From: CAYSWH01 sp964434775
GTDB lineage: Bacteria > Patescibacteriota > JACMRA01
Assembly: GCA_964434775.1 (NCBI GenBank)
Contig: CAYSWH010000003.1
Coordinates: forward strand, 1 to 64,000
Length of the DNA: 64,000 nucleotides
Direction of reading: 5' to 3'
Below the pieces are notes generated by a model. That model saw nothing but the letters and a program-made list of their open reading frames with translations, was not told the DNA's origin and did not search any database. This document shows, one piece after another, positions 19,027-28,217 of the stretch. Numbering within the stretch: the stretch's first letter is position 1; every line of letters starts with the position of its first letter. Position numbers and translations under genes: made by a program.

Positions 19027-19997
19027 TTAGCGGGTAATTAGCGGTAAGTATACCACCTCGGTGGGCGGCGGCGGATCATCGTCGGTGGGCAGAGGTCCGT
19101 ACCGGACGATTTCGTTTCCTACATTGCAAACGACCGTGCCATTTGAGAATTCACCTGAAAAATTCCCGCAGGGGCCTAACAGACTAAGGTTGTCCAAGGT
19201 CCCGCTCCAGGCCTGGGGGCCCATGGGACCATCGGTGAGTACCAGGTACTTCCCATCCCCACCGGCCTCGAAGACGTCTACGAAATACGCCCCCCTTTGG
19301 GGAGTATCCCGCATGACGACGCTGCCATTCCCACCATCCTTTAAGATAGTTGAGTACGGAAACAACTTGTCCACAAACATTATGGAGCCGTCGTTCTGGG
19401 GGCTTTTGGCGTGGGTCGGCACTACCGGTCGATTGGCTTCTCCCCTCATTGTCTCGAGGGGGATTCCGGCGATTGCACCTGGTGTGGTCGGTGTCCGCAA
19501 GATGACATCCAGGCTGCTGAAGAACAGGAAGCCATTGAGAAGGACGGGTTTATTTCCAGCAAATATATGCTGGCCACCATCGGTCGTCAGCAGGTGGACG
19601 CTTCCCCGTGTTTCAAAGGCGACCGTCCCCTCCGAAGCAACAAGATCCATGGGTCGATCCACCCCTTCGACGATGGTCGTCGTTGTATTCTCGGTAAGAC
19701 GTTGCAGGGACCATGAGCCATCCCCCCCTGCAGGAAGAAGAGAATGGAGGTTGGACTCTCCCATATTGGGTGGGCGGTCGGGCCATCATGGATTTTTTCC
19801 AGGTCGCCGTCGCCGTAGACGTACAGGGCTGATTCCTCAACGAACACGATCTGGCCTTCCGTGTTCACATCGGGGCTGTGTCCTTCGGCGATCCGGACGG
19901 GAGCTGTTTGGGCCTGGGCCTGGCCCTGGGTCGCTCCGACTCCGACTAAACCTACTAACATAAGCAGCAGGGTGAGTGGTGTGAGTGCGTAACGCAT
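19027..19997 (-). CDS. Secreted beta-propeller-like protein in GC-rich island, frameshifted
   Basis: The protein starts at ATG 19997 with a signal peptide (MRYALTPLTLLLMLVGLVGV) and a probable AQA-QT cleavage site, behind GAAAGG. The mature part has short beta-strand repeats (IAEGHSPDVNTEGQIVFVEE, YVYGDGDLEKI) resembling TolB/WD-type propeller blades. The first frame leaves coding at the run of seven C at 19722-19728; one added base joins it to the frame that ends at 19027, about 320 residues. It ends in a Pro-rich linker and VVYLPLITR. A terminal YLPL-type motif is familiar from secreted Chloroflexota proteins; that is recall, not a search. Codon use is unlike its neighbours. Confidence 0.7.
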
Positions 19998-20032
19998 TTT
20001 TACACCTTTCGTGTATTATACAAACAATAGAA

Positions 20033-20110
20033 CCGGCTCGTGCCGGGTTTTCCCGGGGGTTTGCTCCGACTTGAGGTCTCCTACCTCTCAAGTCAGTGTT
20101 ACCCGGGGAA
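20033..20110 (-). promoter_or_regulatory. Structured GC-rich 5' leader of the island gene
   Basis: Three inverted repeats lie just upstream of the secreted-protein start. The first is CCGGC/GCCGG (20033-20046). The second is ACTTGAG-type arms at 20069-20093, with a two-base bulge. The third is an outer CCCGGG pair at about 20051-20059 and 20101-20110. They could fold as a leader RNA or be remnants of a terminator from the donor genome. No known riboswitch class is recognised. Confidence 0.45.
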
Positions 20111-20272
20111 AGGTTTGTTTTGAAAGTTGTTTGGGTTCGTTGTGTTGTTGCTGTTGCGATTTGTTCTAATTTTGATCTTGTGGGTTTGTTTATAAAACAA
20201 ATTGACGACTAAGTCCGTGTGTAGGTGTGTATTAAGTGCAACTATGATTGTTTGTTTTTTGCGTTTTGGTTA

Positions 20273-20432
20273 TATAGCCATCCCTTCTTAAACCAAGACA
20301 TTTCCAAATTTTTCTCTGTCACTTGCCAAGTGGTCATCCTGAATTTATTTCAGGATCTATTCCAAGAGATGCCGAAACAAGTTCGCCGTGACAGTATGAC
20401 AAGTGTTGTAGGTTATATTCGGATAGACTATA
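20273..20432 (-). repeat. Dispersed TATAG-ended repeat, copy C (reverse)
   Basis: On the plus strand it reads TATAGCCATCCCTTCTTAAA, then CCAAGTGGTCATCCTGAA, AACAAGTTCGCCGTGACA and ends ATTCGGATAGACTATA. The two ends share TATAG/CTATA. It is one of the shorter copies (160 bp) and lacks the second CAAATTCAGGATGAC unit seen in copies D and E. Confidence 0.85.
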
Positions 20433-20840
20433 TTTTAACGAATAAATGTCTGTTAAGAACGGTTTGTTTGAATTGTGTTGGTGTCGAATCTCCAAAAAAC
20501 TTTGAAAACAAGCCTTTCCCTCAGGTTTACTTGACTTACTTGAGAAGAGGAAGTTTCCAAATTGATTGATTATATTTTTTAGTTTGTTGTGCAATCAATT
20601 GTGTTTACCTTTTTTCCTAAAATTTTAACGCTAACTTAACCGGGCAAATTACATGTAAATTTACTTATGATTTTGACTATTAAATTTTGCAGTCAAAATC
20701 CAAGCGGCAATTGTATACAGAAAAACTAGTTTTTTGTCCAGCCGGAAATTTTTAACGCTTGATATAGATAAAGCGATTATCAGAAATAATTTAATAATTG
20801 TTTTTAGTAGTTGACTCTATGTCTTTGTTTTTAACCGTGT
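20433..20840. other. Intergenic region without a recognisable gene
   Basis: About 400 AT-rich bases between repeat copy C and tRNA-Leu(GAG). I see no plausible ORF, no strong hairpin with a T-tract, and no known RNA motif. Confidence 0.5.
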
Positions 20841-20930
20841 TGGTGCGGTCGAGAGGATTTGAACCTCCACACCAAAAAATACTGGCACTACCACCTCAAG
20901 GTAGCGTGTCTACCATTCCACCACGACCGC
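20841..20930 (-). tRNA. tRNA-Leu(GAG)
   Basis: Reading the minus strand, the acceptor GCGGTCG pairs with CGACCGC, then A and an encoded CCA (20843-20841). The anticodon arm CTACC-TTGAGGT-GGTAG gives GAG. It has a long variable arm, as expected for tRNA-Leu. Confidence 0.95.
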
Positions 20931-20983
20931 TTGAATACTTGAATAAGACAACATGTTAATTATCTACACAATCTAACCTGTCT

Positions 20984-21057
20984 TGGAGCGGATAGCGGGA
21001 ATCGAACCCGCACTTCAACCTTGGGAAGGTTATGTTCTACCACTAAACTATATCCGC
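20984..21057 (-). tRNA. tRNA-Gly(CCC)
   Basis: The acceptor GCGGATA pairs with TATCCGC, with CCA encoded. The anticodon loop TTCCCAA gives CCC. The D-arm is AGTTTAGTGGTAGAAC and the T-loop is GGTTCGATTCC. The anticodon is an ordinary glycine one, so this tRNA gives no support for UGA-to-Gly recoding. Confidence 0.93.
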
Positions 21058-21077
21058 AAACAAACCGTAAAATTTTT

Positions 21078-21161
21078 TGGTGCCCAAGGAGGGACTCGAA
21101 CCCTCACACCAAAGGCACATGCTCCTAAGGCATGCGTGTCTACCAATTCCACCACCTGGGC
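21078..21161 (-). tRNA. tRNA-Leu(TAG)
   Basis: The acceptor GCCCAGG pairs with CTTGGGC (one G-T pair), with CCA encoded. The anticodon arm CATGC-CTTAGGA-GCATG gives TAG. It has a long variable arm. It is the first of three tandem minus-strand tRNA genes spaced 20-53 nt apart. Confidence 0.95.
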
Positions 21162-21413
21162 TTTTTAGCTTGTCAAGCCATAATATAAGCAAAATCCAAA
21201 ATAGTCAAGAGCCGAGAAGTTCTTGAACCATACCCAAATCCATCCCAACTTTTACTCACAAAAGAAAAACACTAAATATTAAGTATTTGTAGCATCTAGT
21301 GTCAAAATCGAAACCGGTTTGAGTGTAATTTGATCGATTCAAGAATACTCTTGGGAAATTATAAAAGATTGGGGTGCTTTTTTGAGTCTTTTTTGTTAAT
21401 TTTCTAGAAAAAT

Positions 21414-23369
21414 TCAGATTTGATAGAGGTAGAGGCTGTCTTCTTGCTCGAGGGGGTGTTTGTAGGATCTGAGCCTGGAATTAAGGACGGAAAGTTCGGG
21501 ATAGTGATAGTCATCTATAAGTAAATATTCAACCCCCAGATTGTCCAGATTCCTTTCAAAAGTTCGATTTGCTTCATCCGATGGGGTTTGGGTAGTGTAT
21601 TCCGCGATAATCTGCAAAATCTCCCTGTCGTTTTGGCCTTGAGAGAAAGTAAGATTTTGGCCGGTGTCGCTATTTTTGACTGCCGCGTAATTGGGAGATA
21701 GAACGTCACAATTCATAATTTTGGTAGACGGATTGGCGTGATAGACTTGGGAATAGGAAGAGACCATATAAACTTGGTAAGGTAAGTAAAGCACTTTTTC
21801 ACCCGGTTGACATTTGTCTGAGACAAAATCAAAGATTTGAGGGTAATCCACGTAGTTGAAATTTTGGGCTAAGGGACCAAATAGAAGTAAGCTGCCAAAA
21901 AGATTGAGAGAGACTGCCAAAATAAAGATTCTTTGCCATAAATCTTTTATCCAAGACCAGTTTGCCAAAACCGCAATGGTGAAAGAAACTAAGGCCGGTG
22001 CAAAAAACTTCCCGGCTTCTCTGTAAGTGTAACTAAAGGGTAGTTCGTAAAACAATTTGTTGATCTCCCGCCAAGGTGTGGGTGAAAGCCCAAACAGAAG
22101 TATCAATGAAGCAAAAAGTATAAGAAACCAAACAAAATAATCCTTTTGTAAATATAGCCCTTGAGTAAGAAATTTTTTTAGAATCAAAAGTATGACGACG
22201 GCAAAAACCCATATGATAAAAACCGCTGCTAAACTGTTAAAATAGGGGCTAAAGAAGGCCAGGGAACCAAGATCCTTGCGTATTGAACTCAACTCCAAAA
22301 AAGTTGAACTGTCCCAGCTGGCTGAACCGATTAAGGCTCGAAGATAAAGATTTCCACCATTAGGATCCAAGCTAAAAGCCTCAATTATTTTTAACTTGGC
22401 CTCCGGGTTAGTCAGAATTTGGTTATCAAAAAAAGCTTTGTGGTTACTTTCTCCAAATTTTTGTAATAAATATAAATAACTTGGTAGAAAAATGCTTACC
22501 GGAACAAGAACATATTTGAGAATCTCGGAAGGCTTAAACAGTTTTAAAATCGGATTATTCCTAAAAGTTTCGGGTAGATTCGAAGAGTTGGAATTTTTGG
22601 GTTGATCTAATAAATTCTCGGGTATATTTTCTTCCGGTTTTTTGTGATCTCCGGAAGATTCCAAAATAGTTTTTTTACCTTGATATAAAGAAGCAAGTTT
22701 TACAAAGTATCGCCAGAAAATACTTGCTATAATAAAGAAAAACAGAAAACCGCCAAAGTGTTCGCTAAAAAAAGTAACAAACAGAGCATAAATGCTCGCC
22801 AAAACATAATCTTTCCAATCAAAATTATTCTGATTCCAATATTTTTCTATAAAAATCGTCAATATATAAGCTCCGGGAAGAAACAAAAAGTAACCTCTAA
22901 GTACATTCATTTGTCCCATTAGTAATCTCTCAAAGGTCCAGGGATTATAGGTTAGGAAAAAACTAAGTAGAATAATATAAATCTCGGCCGGAGAGTTTAT
23001 TTGATATTTTTTATGAAAATAATCAGAGATTTTTTTTAAACTCAAATATGAGAAGACGGTCCCCAGAGTAAACCAAAAAATCAGCTGTAGACTTTCAACG
23101 GCGGCAGGACTTAATCCTATAGAACGAAAAGAATTATATACAGAAAACGGAAGAGCTCTAGAAATAAAGTCAAACTCTAGTGAACTGTAGTCGTAAGGTA
23201 CACTTAACCAATCACGATATAAGGGTTGTCCTTTGAGTCTGAAAAAGCCGATACTAACAAATAAAGCCAAAAAGATGGTTCCCGATAAATAAAGAGAATC
23301 GGCCCTACTCTTATTTAAGTAATTGATAATTGATTCAAATTTTTCTTTCATACTTTTTTGAATCCGCAA
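21414..23369 (-). CDS. Polytopic membrane protein, possible GT-C-like glycosyltransferase
   Basis: 651 residues with about a dozen hydrophobic helices and a C-terminal soluble domain (from about residue 510) containing a YLPYQVYMVSSYSQVYHAN stretch. The architecture, with many helices and a C-terminal extracytoplasmic domain, is that of GT-C fold or YfhO-like envelope proteins. No diagnostic catalytic motif was confirmed. A long charged loop (about 235-275) interrupts the helices. It could equally be a lineage-specific membrane protein. Start ATG is at 23369; an ATG at 23351 (MKEKFES) is an alternative. Confidence 0.55.
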   Translation of the reverse strand: MRIQKSMKEKFESIINYLNKSRADSLYLSGTIFLALFVSIGFFRLKGQPLYRDWLSVPYDYSSLEFDFISRALPFSVYNSFRSIGLSPAAVESLQLIFWFTLGTVFSYLSLKKISDYFHKKYQINSPAEIYIILLSFFLTYNPWTFERLLMGQMNVLRGYFLFLPGAYILTIFIEKYWNQNNFDWKDYVLASIYALFVTFFSEHFGGFLFFFIIASIFWRYFVKLASLYQGKKTILESSGDHKKPEENIPENLLDQPKNSNSSNLPETFRNNPILKLFKPSEILKYVLVPVSIFLPSYLYLLQKFGESNHKAFFDNQILTNPEAKLKIIEAFSLDPNGGNLYLRALIGSASWDSSTFLELSSIRKDLGSLAFFSPYFNSLAAVFIIWVFAVVILLILKKFLTQGLYLQKDYFVWFLILFASLILLFGLSPTPWREINKLFYELPFSYTYREAGKFFAPALVSFTIAVLANWSWIKDLWQRIFILAVSLNLFGSLLLFGPLAQNFNYVDYPQIFDFVSDKCQPGEKVLYLPYQVYMVSSYSQVYHANPSTKIMNCDVLSPNYAAVKNSDTGQNLTFSQGQNDREILQIIAEYTTQTPSDEANRTFERNLDNLGVEYLLIDDYHYPELSVLNSRLRSYKHPLEQEDSLYLYQI

Positions 23370-23549
23370 TATTTTATTTTGATTTTCAAAATCATGGAAA
23401 GTTACTTTTTTAAAAAATCAAGATTTAGTTTTGTCCTATTCGTCTATGACTGTCAACAGGCACAAGAGTATATTTTTGCATCATCATTTAGGTGAAGAAT
23501 GAAGCAGACTTTAACCGAGAGGTAAAATTAATAAAATTTATTCAAAAAC

Positions 23550-23720
23550 CTAAGCCTGCTCTTCCGGATTGGATCCAATATTCATTTTTCCGACTTTGTT
23601 AAGATTTCTATTATTTAAAAATTCTCTAAGGTTATAGCTATTATCCAGGACGGTTTTTTGATGACACCTTTTAGAAAACAAAGTGACAAATTCTTGCTTA
23701 ATAGGATTAGGGGTAACCAT
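23550..23720 (-). CDS. Possible small protein
   Basis: A 56-codon ORF from ATG 23720 (MVTPNPIKQEFVTLFSKRC) to TAG, with a plausible amino-acid composition and no low complexity. There is no clear ribosome site and no recognised family. It lies alone in a 454-bp gap between the polytopic membrane protein and the GMD-like gene; otherwise the gap holds nothing I can name. Confidence 0.3.
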   Translation of the reverse strand: MVTPNPIKQEFVTLFSKRCHQKTVLDNSYNLREFLNNRNLNKVGKMNIGSNPEEQA

Positions 23721-23823
23721 TGTCAAAATTTCTAAGCCGAATAATTAACACGGAAATATTGACACAATTGGAATTATTCAGTAGATGATAATAGTTTATT
23801 TCATTATTAATATTACACCGAAA

Positions 23824-24843
23824 ATGACTAAAAAAGCATTAATCACGGGAATTGCGGGACAAGACGGATCTTATCTAAGTAAACTACTTCTGGAAAAAGG
23901 ATACGAAGTATACGGAGCATTGCGCCGGGAAGATTTTCAAAATTTGCATAATCTGGAAAAATTCGGCATTCGTGAGCAGATCAAAACCGTTCACTTTGAT
24001 CTCTTGGATCAACAAAGTATTTTAAAAGCAATTTCAGAGATAAAACCTGACGAAATGTATAATTTGGCTGCTCAGTCATATGCCGGGGATTCTTTTGAAT
24101 GGTCTATTTCTATTTCTATGGCCAACGGTTTGGCAGTTGGGTATATTTTAGATGCGATTTATAATTTTTCTCCGCATACTAAACTTTTTCAAGCCTCTTC
24201 TTCACAAATGTTTAAAGAATCTAAGGAAGAGCAAAAGTTAAACGAAGACACTCCCTTAGAACCCAAAAATCCTTACGGAACTTCCAAATTATATGCTCAC
24301 TGGCTGGTCAAAAATTATCGGGAGAGTTATGATCTGTTTGTGGTATCCGGAATCCTTTTTAACCATGAGTCGGAATTGAGAGGAAAACATTTTGTAACCA
24401 GAAAAATCACTGCTCATGTAGCTGCAAATGCCAAAGGTCTAACGGATAGTCCGCTACAGTTAGGAAATATAGATGCCCAAAGAGATTGGGGGTATGCACC
24501 TGATTATGTTGAAGCGATGAATCTTCTCCTCCAGAGCGAGGTGCCGGAAGATTATGTAATTGCCACCGGAAGGGCAACAAAGATTAGAGATTTTGTAGAA
24601 AAATCCTTTGCTGTTATCGGTAAAAAAATTAACTGGGAAGGTCAGGGTGTTGATGAAAAAGGGCTGGATTCAAATACCGGTGAAATCCTGGTAGAAATCA
24701 ACCCGAATTTTTATAGGTTAGGCGAACAAAAAGTTCAACTGGGAGATGCTTCCAAGATAGAAAATCAATTGGGCTGGAAATCTGGGAAAACTGTAGAAGA
24801 TATTGCCAAAATCATGGTTGAACACGATTTATCCTTGCTTTAA
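23824..24843 (+). CDS. GDP-mannose 4,6-dehydratase paralog with altered active site
   Basis: A short-chain dehydrogenase fold of the GMD type, 339 residues from ATG 23824 (MTKKALITGIAGQDGSYL), chosen over an upstream ATG because the NAD(P) motif is then N-terminal. It keeps Y151/K155 (YGTSK) and GMD family blocks (GILFNHESELRG, RDWGYAPDYVEAM). In GMD the dehydration step uses a Thr and a Glu in STSE; here the segment reads SSSQ, so Thr becomes S126 and Glu becomes Q128. The second paralog (36547) has the normal STSE. The change argues against normal dehydratase activity; a reductase or different-substrate role is possible. Confidence 0.85.
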   Translation: MTKKALITGIAGQDGSYLSKLLLEKGYEVYGALRREDFQNLHNLEKFGIREQIKTVHFDLLDQQSILKAISEIKPDEMYNLAAQSYAGDSFEWSISISMANGLAVGYILDAIYNFSPHTKLFQASSSQMFKESKEEQKLNEDTPLEPKNPYGTSKLYAHWLVKNYRESYDLFVVSGILFNHESELRGKHFVTRKITAHVAANAKGLTDSPLQLGNIDAQRDWGYAPDYVEAMNLLLQSEVPEDYVIATGRATKIRDFVEKSFAVIGKKINWEGQGVDEKGLDSNTGEILVEINPNFYRLGEQKVQLGDASKIENQLGWKSGKTVEDIAKIMVEHDLSLL

Positions 24844-24874
24844 AAAAAACTGTTTGCGACCTAAGCAAATTAGT

Positions 24875-25744
24875 TTATGGAATTTTTTGTAGTGACTCGA
24901 TTATTTTGAGCACTTCAAGTGCCTGTCTGTTGTTTAGCTCAAAGTTAACTCTTTTATTAATTAATTCTTGGATCATCTTGGTAAGAGCGTCATTGCGGGG
25001 ATTCTCTTGAAAAATAATTTCCTGATTCAGGTAGATTTTATCGTTACTCCAAGAATAGGACTTACCGTGAGTGTCTATTTCCAGAGATTTAAGATTATTA
25101 TTCTTTACAGTTCTATCATAGTTAAAAAGAATTTTCGGACCGTTTGTTATTATCTCAAATTTTAGTTTATCCTTTTCCGTTTTTTCAGTAACTACTTTAT
25201 TGATACTAAACGTTGAGAGTAAATTAAGTATCAGGTAGAGGTCGTGATACACTAAATTATTCCATAGAGTATCGCCAAAGGTCCCGTATTTTTGCCAGCT
25301 AAAGGAAATTTTTTGAACATTCTCACCTTTTAGAAACTCTTTTAACTTTACAAAACATTCGCGGTGTCTAAATACATCATCTACGTATAGATCTACCCCT
25401 TTTTTTGTTGCTAACCTTACTAGCTCCTCAGCTTCATTAGTATTTTCTGTTATAGGTTTCTCGCAAAAGATATTTTTGTTACTTAGAATAGCTGCTTTTA
25501 ACAATTTGTGATGAGTATTGACCGGAGTGGCGATAAAAATCCAATTAACATCTTTATCATTAAGTAGATTATGATAGTTGTCGGTTATCTGAAAACCGTT
25601 TTGCTGGGCGTAAGATTGATTTTCTTCATTGATAGTTCGCTTACAGACTATCTTGAGTTTTCCTTCTTCTAAAAGTTTTCGGGCAATTTTTTTCCCGAAA
25701 TTTCCTAATCCGACCAATCCGATATCGGGTTTTTTGTGAGCCAT
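24875..25744 (-). CDS. Gfo/Idh/MocA-family NAD(P)-dependent oxidoreductase
   Basis: 289 residues. The N-terminal Rossmann motif GLVGLGNFGKKIA and the family motif FCEKPITENTNEAEELV (the EKP Lys) are clear. The C-terminal alpha/beta substrate domain follows with NNLVYHDLYLI, which supplies the usual His. Such enzymes oxidise or epimerise sugar derivatives. It is convergent with the GMD-like gene and divergent from the GT2 gene, so a role in surface-sugar synthesis is likely but unproven. Confidence 0.88.
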   Translation of the reverse strand: MAHKKPDIGLVGLGNFGKKIARKLLEEGKLKIVCKRTINEENQSYAQQNGFQITDNYHNLLNDKDVNWIFIATPVNTHHKLLKAAILSNKNIFCEKPITENTNEAEELVRLATKKGVDLYVDDVFRHRECFVKLKEFLKGENVQKISFSWQKYGTFGDTLWNNLVYHDLYLILNLLSTFSINKVVTEKTEKDKLKFEIITNGPKILFNYDRTVKNNNLKSLEIDTHGKSYSWSNDKIYLNQEIIFQENPRNDALTKMIQELINKRVNFELNNRQALEVLKIIESLQKIP

Positions 25745-25831
25745 GTTTTATCTTATAATTTTTTGGTTGTTTTTTGGCAAATCTTCTTGCTGCTTGTTCA
25801 AAGGGTAAAATTGTAATATAATTGTACTGAA

Positions 25832-26662
25832 ATGAAGAAAAATTCAAAAAAAATTCAGGAACCTGAGGTCTCTGTGCTCATGCCTGTCTACAACCGTGAG
25901 AAAATGGTTGTAAAGAGTGTAGAGAGTATTTTGTCTCAGACCTTTGAAAATTTTGAATTTTTGATTATCGATGACGGAAGTACTGATTCTACATTTAAAA
26001 CCCTGAGACAGCTGGCAAAGATAGATAAACGGATTAAAGTATGGCAAAATAAGAGAAACTTAGGTATTGCCAGGACTAGAAATCTGCTTTTACGGAAAGC
26101 GGTAGGGAAATATGTTGTTTGGCAGGATTCAGATGATTTTTCCCTGCCTTATCGGATTGAAAAACAATATGATTTTATGCAGAAGAATCCCGGGGTAGTT
26201 GTTTGCGGAAGTTTCTTGAGCGTTGCTTACGATTGTGACAGAGAGGTCTTGCGTCGATATTCGGCGGATGACTCCATACTAAAAAAAAATATTTTCAGAC
26301 AATCTCCGGTGGCACAGCCGGCAGCAATAATTCGGAGGAGGGAAATTTTGCAAGCCGGCGGTTATAACGAGACTTTAAATTTTGCTGAAGACTTGGATTT
26401 GTATTTACGTATCGGGCAAAAGTATGAATTTTCCAATTTGCAATTGCCCTTAGTTAAGTACATGGTAAATTCCGATTCGGTCTCATTTAACAAAGTTAAG
26501 GAAGTTATGCACTGCAGTAATTATCTTAGAAAAAAAGCTGTGAAAGAATACGGCTACAGAATGACTATCAAGGATAAAATTCATACATTTTTAGTTTATT
26601 TAGCAACATCTTTACCTGAAACCGTTATATTTTGGTTATTTGAGAAGTCTCGAAAAGGATAA
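25832..26662 (+). CDS. GT2-family glycosyltransferase
   Basis: 276 residues. A GT-A fold is shown by VSVLMPVYNREKMVVKSVES, IIDDGSTDST, NLGIARTRNLLL and the metal-binding QDSDDF. The later LNFAEDLDLYLRIGQKYEF holds the usual ED catalytic pair. There is no clear transmembrane helix apart from a weakly hydrophobic C-terminal stretch. It probably transfers a sugar onto a lipid- or surface-linked acceptor. An 87-bp divergent spacer separates it from the oxidoreductase. Confidence 0.92.
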   Translation: MKKNSKKIQEPEVSVLMPVYNREKMVVKSVESILSQTFENFEFLIIDDGSTDSTFKTLRQLAKIDKRIKVWQNKRNLGIARTRNLLLRKAVGKYVVWQDSDDFSLPYRIEKQYDFMQKNPGVVVCGSFLSVAYDCDREVLRRYSADDSILKKNIFRQSPVAQPAAIIRRREILQAGGYNETLNFAEDLDLYLRIGQKYEFSNLQLPLVKYMVNSDSVSFNKVKEVMHCSNYLRKKAVKEYGYRMTIKDKIHTFLVYLATSLPETVIFWLFEKSRKG

Positions 26663-26717
26663 ATTGAGGTTTTTATAAACCGATTAATTAGTCGGTAATC
26701 ATATAATATGCATTATT

Positions 26718-27191
26718 ATGAATCTAAATAATATTAATCAGAATTTTCCTCCAAACCAACCGAACGGCAACTTAAATCCGGGATTTAATTCAAACCTTTC
26801 AGCCAATAGGGCAAATCAACCAAGTCAACAAAATCACAGTGTTTCGTCTCCTCAATATGATAACTACAGCTCAAACCCTGATAATACATATAAAAACTAT
26901 GTCTCAACCGAAAGCAGTAATTACACCTCCAACACTAACCAGAACTATCAATCTAACCGGAAAAATTACCGTTCCGGGGCAAGTTCGAATTATCGTTCCT
27001 TAAATAAACAAAAAAATAACTCAAGTCGCGGGAGTTATAGTCGAATAGATGGGGTAGAAGGCTTGCCGAAGACCGTTAATAAAGAAAAAAAAGGAAGCTC
27101 CGGGACGTTGTCGTATATAATCATAATTGTAATTACTTTCATTATCGGAGGACTTATGCTTGGAGGTCTGGCTTTGTTTTTTTCTGTTTAG
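26718..27191 (+). CDS. Asn/Ser/Gln-rich protein with C-terminal membrane anchor
   Basis: 157 residues. The first 125 are low complexity, dominated by Asn, Ser, Gln, Tyr and Pro. A single C-terminal hydrophobic helix (LSYIIIIVITFIIGGLMLGG) follows, leaving almost no tail. This is a tail-anchored layout with a disordered cytoplasmic or external domain. The same composition occurs in the larger protein at 53901. No family is recognised. Confidence 0.6.
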   Translation: MNLNNINQNFPPNQPNGNLNPGFNSNLSANRANQPSQQNHSVSSPQYDNYSSNPDNTYKNYVSTESSNYTSNTNQNYQSNRKNYRSGASSNYRSLNKQKNNSSRGSYSRIDGVEGLPKTVNKEKKGSSGTLSYIIIIVITFIIGGLMLGGLALFFSV

Positions 27192-27204
27192 CAACTCGTC
27201 CAAT

Positions 27205-27360
27205 ATGCGAGAAATAGGTTTCTTAAAGGAGGCAGTATCTCCTGATGTCTCTCGGTATCAAGATGAAATTGATTCTTCCGTTTTAATAGAAGTAATTGAT
27301 TTGGAGGATAGTTTGGATGGATACACTATAAACCTAAGCAGGTATAAGCCGGTGAGTTAA
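27205..27360 (+). CDS. Possible small protein after the Asn-rich gene
   Basis: A 51-codon ORF (MREIGFLKEAVSPDVSRYQD) starting 13 nt after the upstream stop. The composition is protein-like and acidic, but no ribosome site or homology is visible. Confidence 0.3.
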   Translation: MREIGFLKEAVSPDVSRYQDEIDSSVLIEVIDLEDSLDGYTINLSRYKPVS

Positions 27361-27529
27361 AGACGGTTCAATTTAATTTTAACCAATTTCAAAGAAATAG
27401 ATCGGAAGAGAGTGTATAGTGATTACAAAATGACTTTTGAAAATTATTTCTCAAGGCAAAATAAACAGTTGGTTTCAGAATAAAGAAGGGAGGACTAATG
27501 ATCAATTATTCAACAAGTGTTGGAAGTTT

Positions 27530-27725
27530 TATAGTTGATCCGAACATAACCTATACACATTTGTTCCGGCGAACTTGTTTCGGCATCTCTTCAAATAGAT
27601 CCTGAAATAAATCCAGGATGACGAGGTTGCAAATTCAGGATGACCACTTGGCAAGTGACGGAGTAAAATTTGGAAATGTCTGGGTTTAAGAGGGGGTGGC
27701 TATAAATCAAGAAGAGCAAAAGAAA
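27530..27725 (+). repeat. Dispersed TATAG-ended repeat, copy D (forward), with shared 3' flank
   Basis: The element proper spans 27530-27704, from TATAGTTGATCCGAACATAA to GGGGGTGGCTATA. It matches copy E (reverse) with one mismatch seen by eye over 175 bp, and the identity continues 21 bp past the element (AATCAAGAAGAGCAAAAGAAA). It is therefore the arm of a 196-bp inverted repeat around a 4.2-kb block. Confidence 0.9.
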
Positions 27726-27773
27726 TAAAATAATTATATTTCATCCTCTCAAAATTAGTATCAGCTCACCTAT

Positions 27774-27797
27774 TAAAAAACTCCCATAACAGGGAGT
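27774..27797 (-). terminator. Intrinsic terminator for the gene at 27826
   Basis: On the minus strand: ACTCCC, loop TGTTAT, GGGAGT, then TTTTTT. It lies 29 nt after the stop codon. Confidence 0.85.
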
Positions 27798-27825
27798 AAT
27801 CGAAGAGTCTAACAAAATCTGTTTC

Positions 27826-28167
27826 TTACTCTTGGCAGTCTATTGCCTGCTCAAAGTTTTCTGCATCTAAAATGCATTGCCTTTCTTCCTTAATCGTCAA
27901 GAGACCTTTAACTTCTGCCCTTCTTTCTTCGTCTTTTATACATTCATCTTTTGTCTGTCCTAAAAGATCTTCTTCACCCAAGTTTTCTCCGGATTGGCCG
28001 GTTGCGGTCTCATATTCACTTCTGGAAAGATCCATAACCTTTTCGCACACTGCTTCAGCACTGGGAGGCGTAATATAAACAGCAAAAGCAACAACTCCAA
28101 TCAATCCTAAAAGGATAACCACCCCGAAAATACCGGCGATTCCAAACAATAATTTTTTATTCGACAT
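27826..28167 (-). CDS. Small membrane-anchored protein of unknown function
   Basis: 113 residues. A hydrophobic N-terminal helix (about 6-31, LFGIAGIFGVVILLGLIGVV) could be an uncleaved anchor. The acidic exported domain has three Cys (VCEKVMD, DECIKDE, QCILDAEN and a final DCQE), possibly disulfide-bonded. The gene stands alone between repeat copy D and the EVE gene, with its own terminator. No family is recognised. Confidence 0.6.
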   Translation of the reverse strand: MSNKKLLFGIAGIFGVVILLGLIGVVAFAVYITPPSAEAVCEKVMDLSRSEYETATGQSGENLGEEDLLGQTKDECIKDEERRAEVKGLLTIKEERQCILDAENFEQAIDCQE

Positions 28168-28217
28168 AGAAAAAAATGGTTAGCATATACACACACCTTT
28201 GTCAAAACAAAACAATA

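Larger units (their letters stand above)
18950..20115. other. GC-rich island of probable foreign origin
   Basis: About 1.15 kb with visibly high GC (runs such as GGGCGGCGGCGG and CCCCCCC) in an otherwise AT-rich window. It holds one gene plus its structured leader. Composition changes sharply on both sides, and the flanks are AT-rich and carry repeat copies B and C in inverted orientation. Transfer or a chimeric contig would both explain it. Confidence 0.75.

Noticed and set aside
19061..19963. Plus-strand 300-codon ORF in the GC-rich island
   Set aside because: High GC leaves stops rare in every frame. The minus strand has the signal peptide and coherent propeller-like sequence.
20984..21057. 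UGA recoding to glycine (as in Gracilibacteria/SR1) to explain broken frames
   Set aside because: Many intact genes end at TGA, the glycine tRNA has a CCC anticodon, and joining halves needs a frame change rather than stop read-through.
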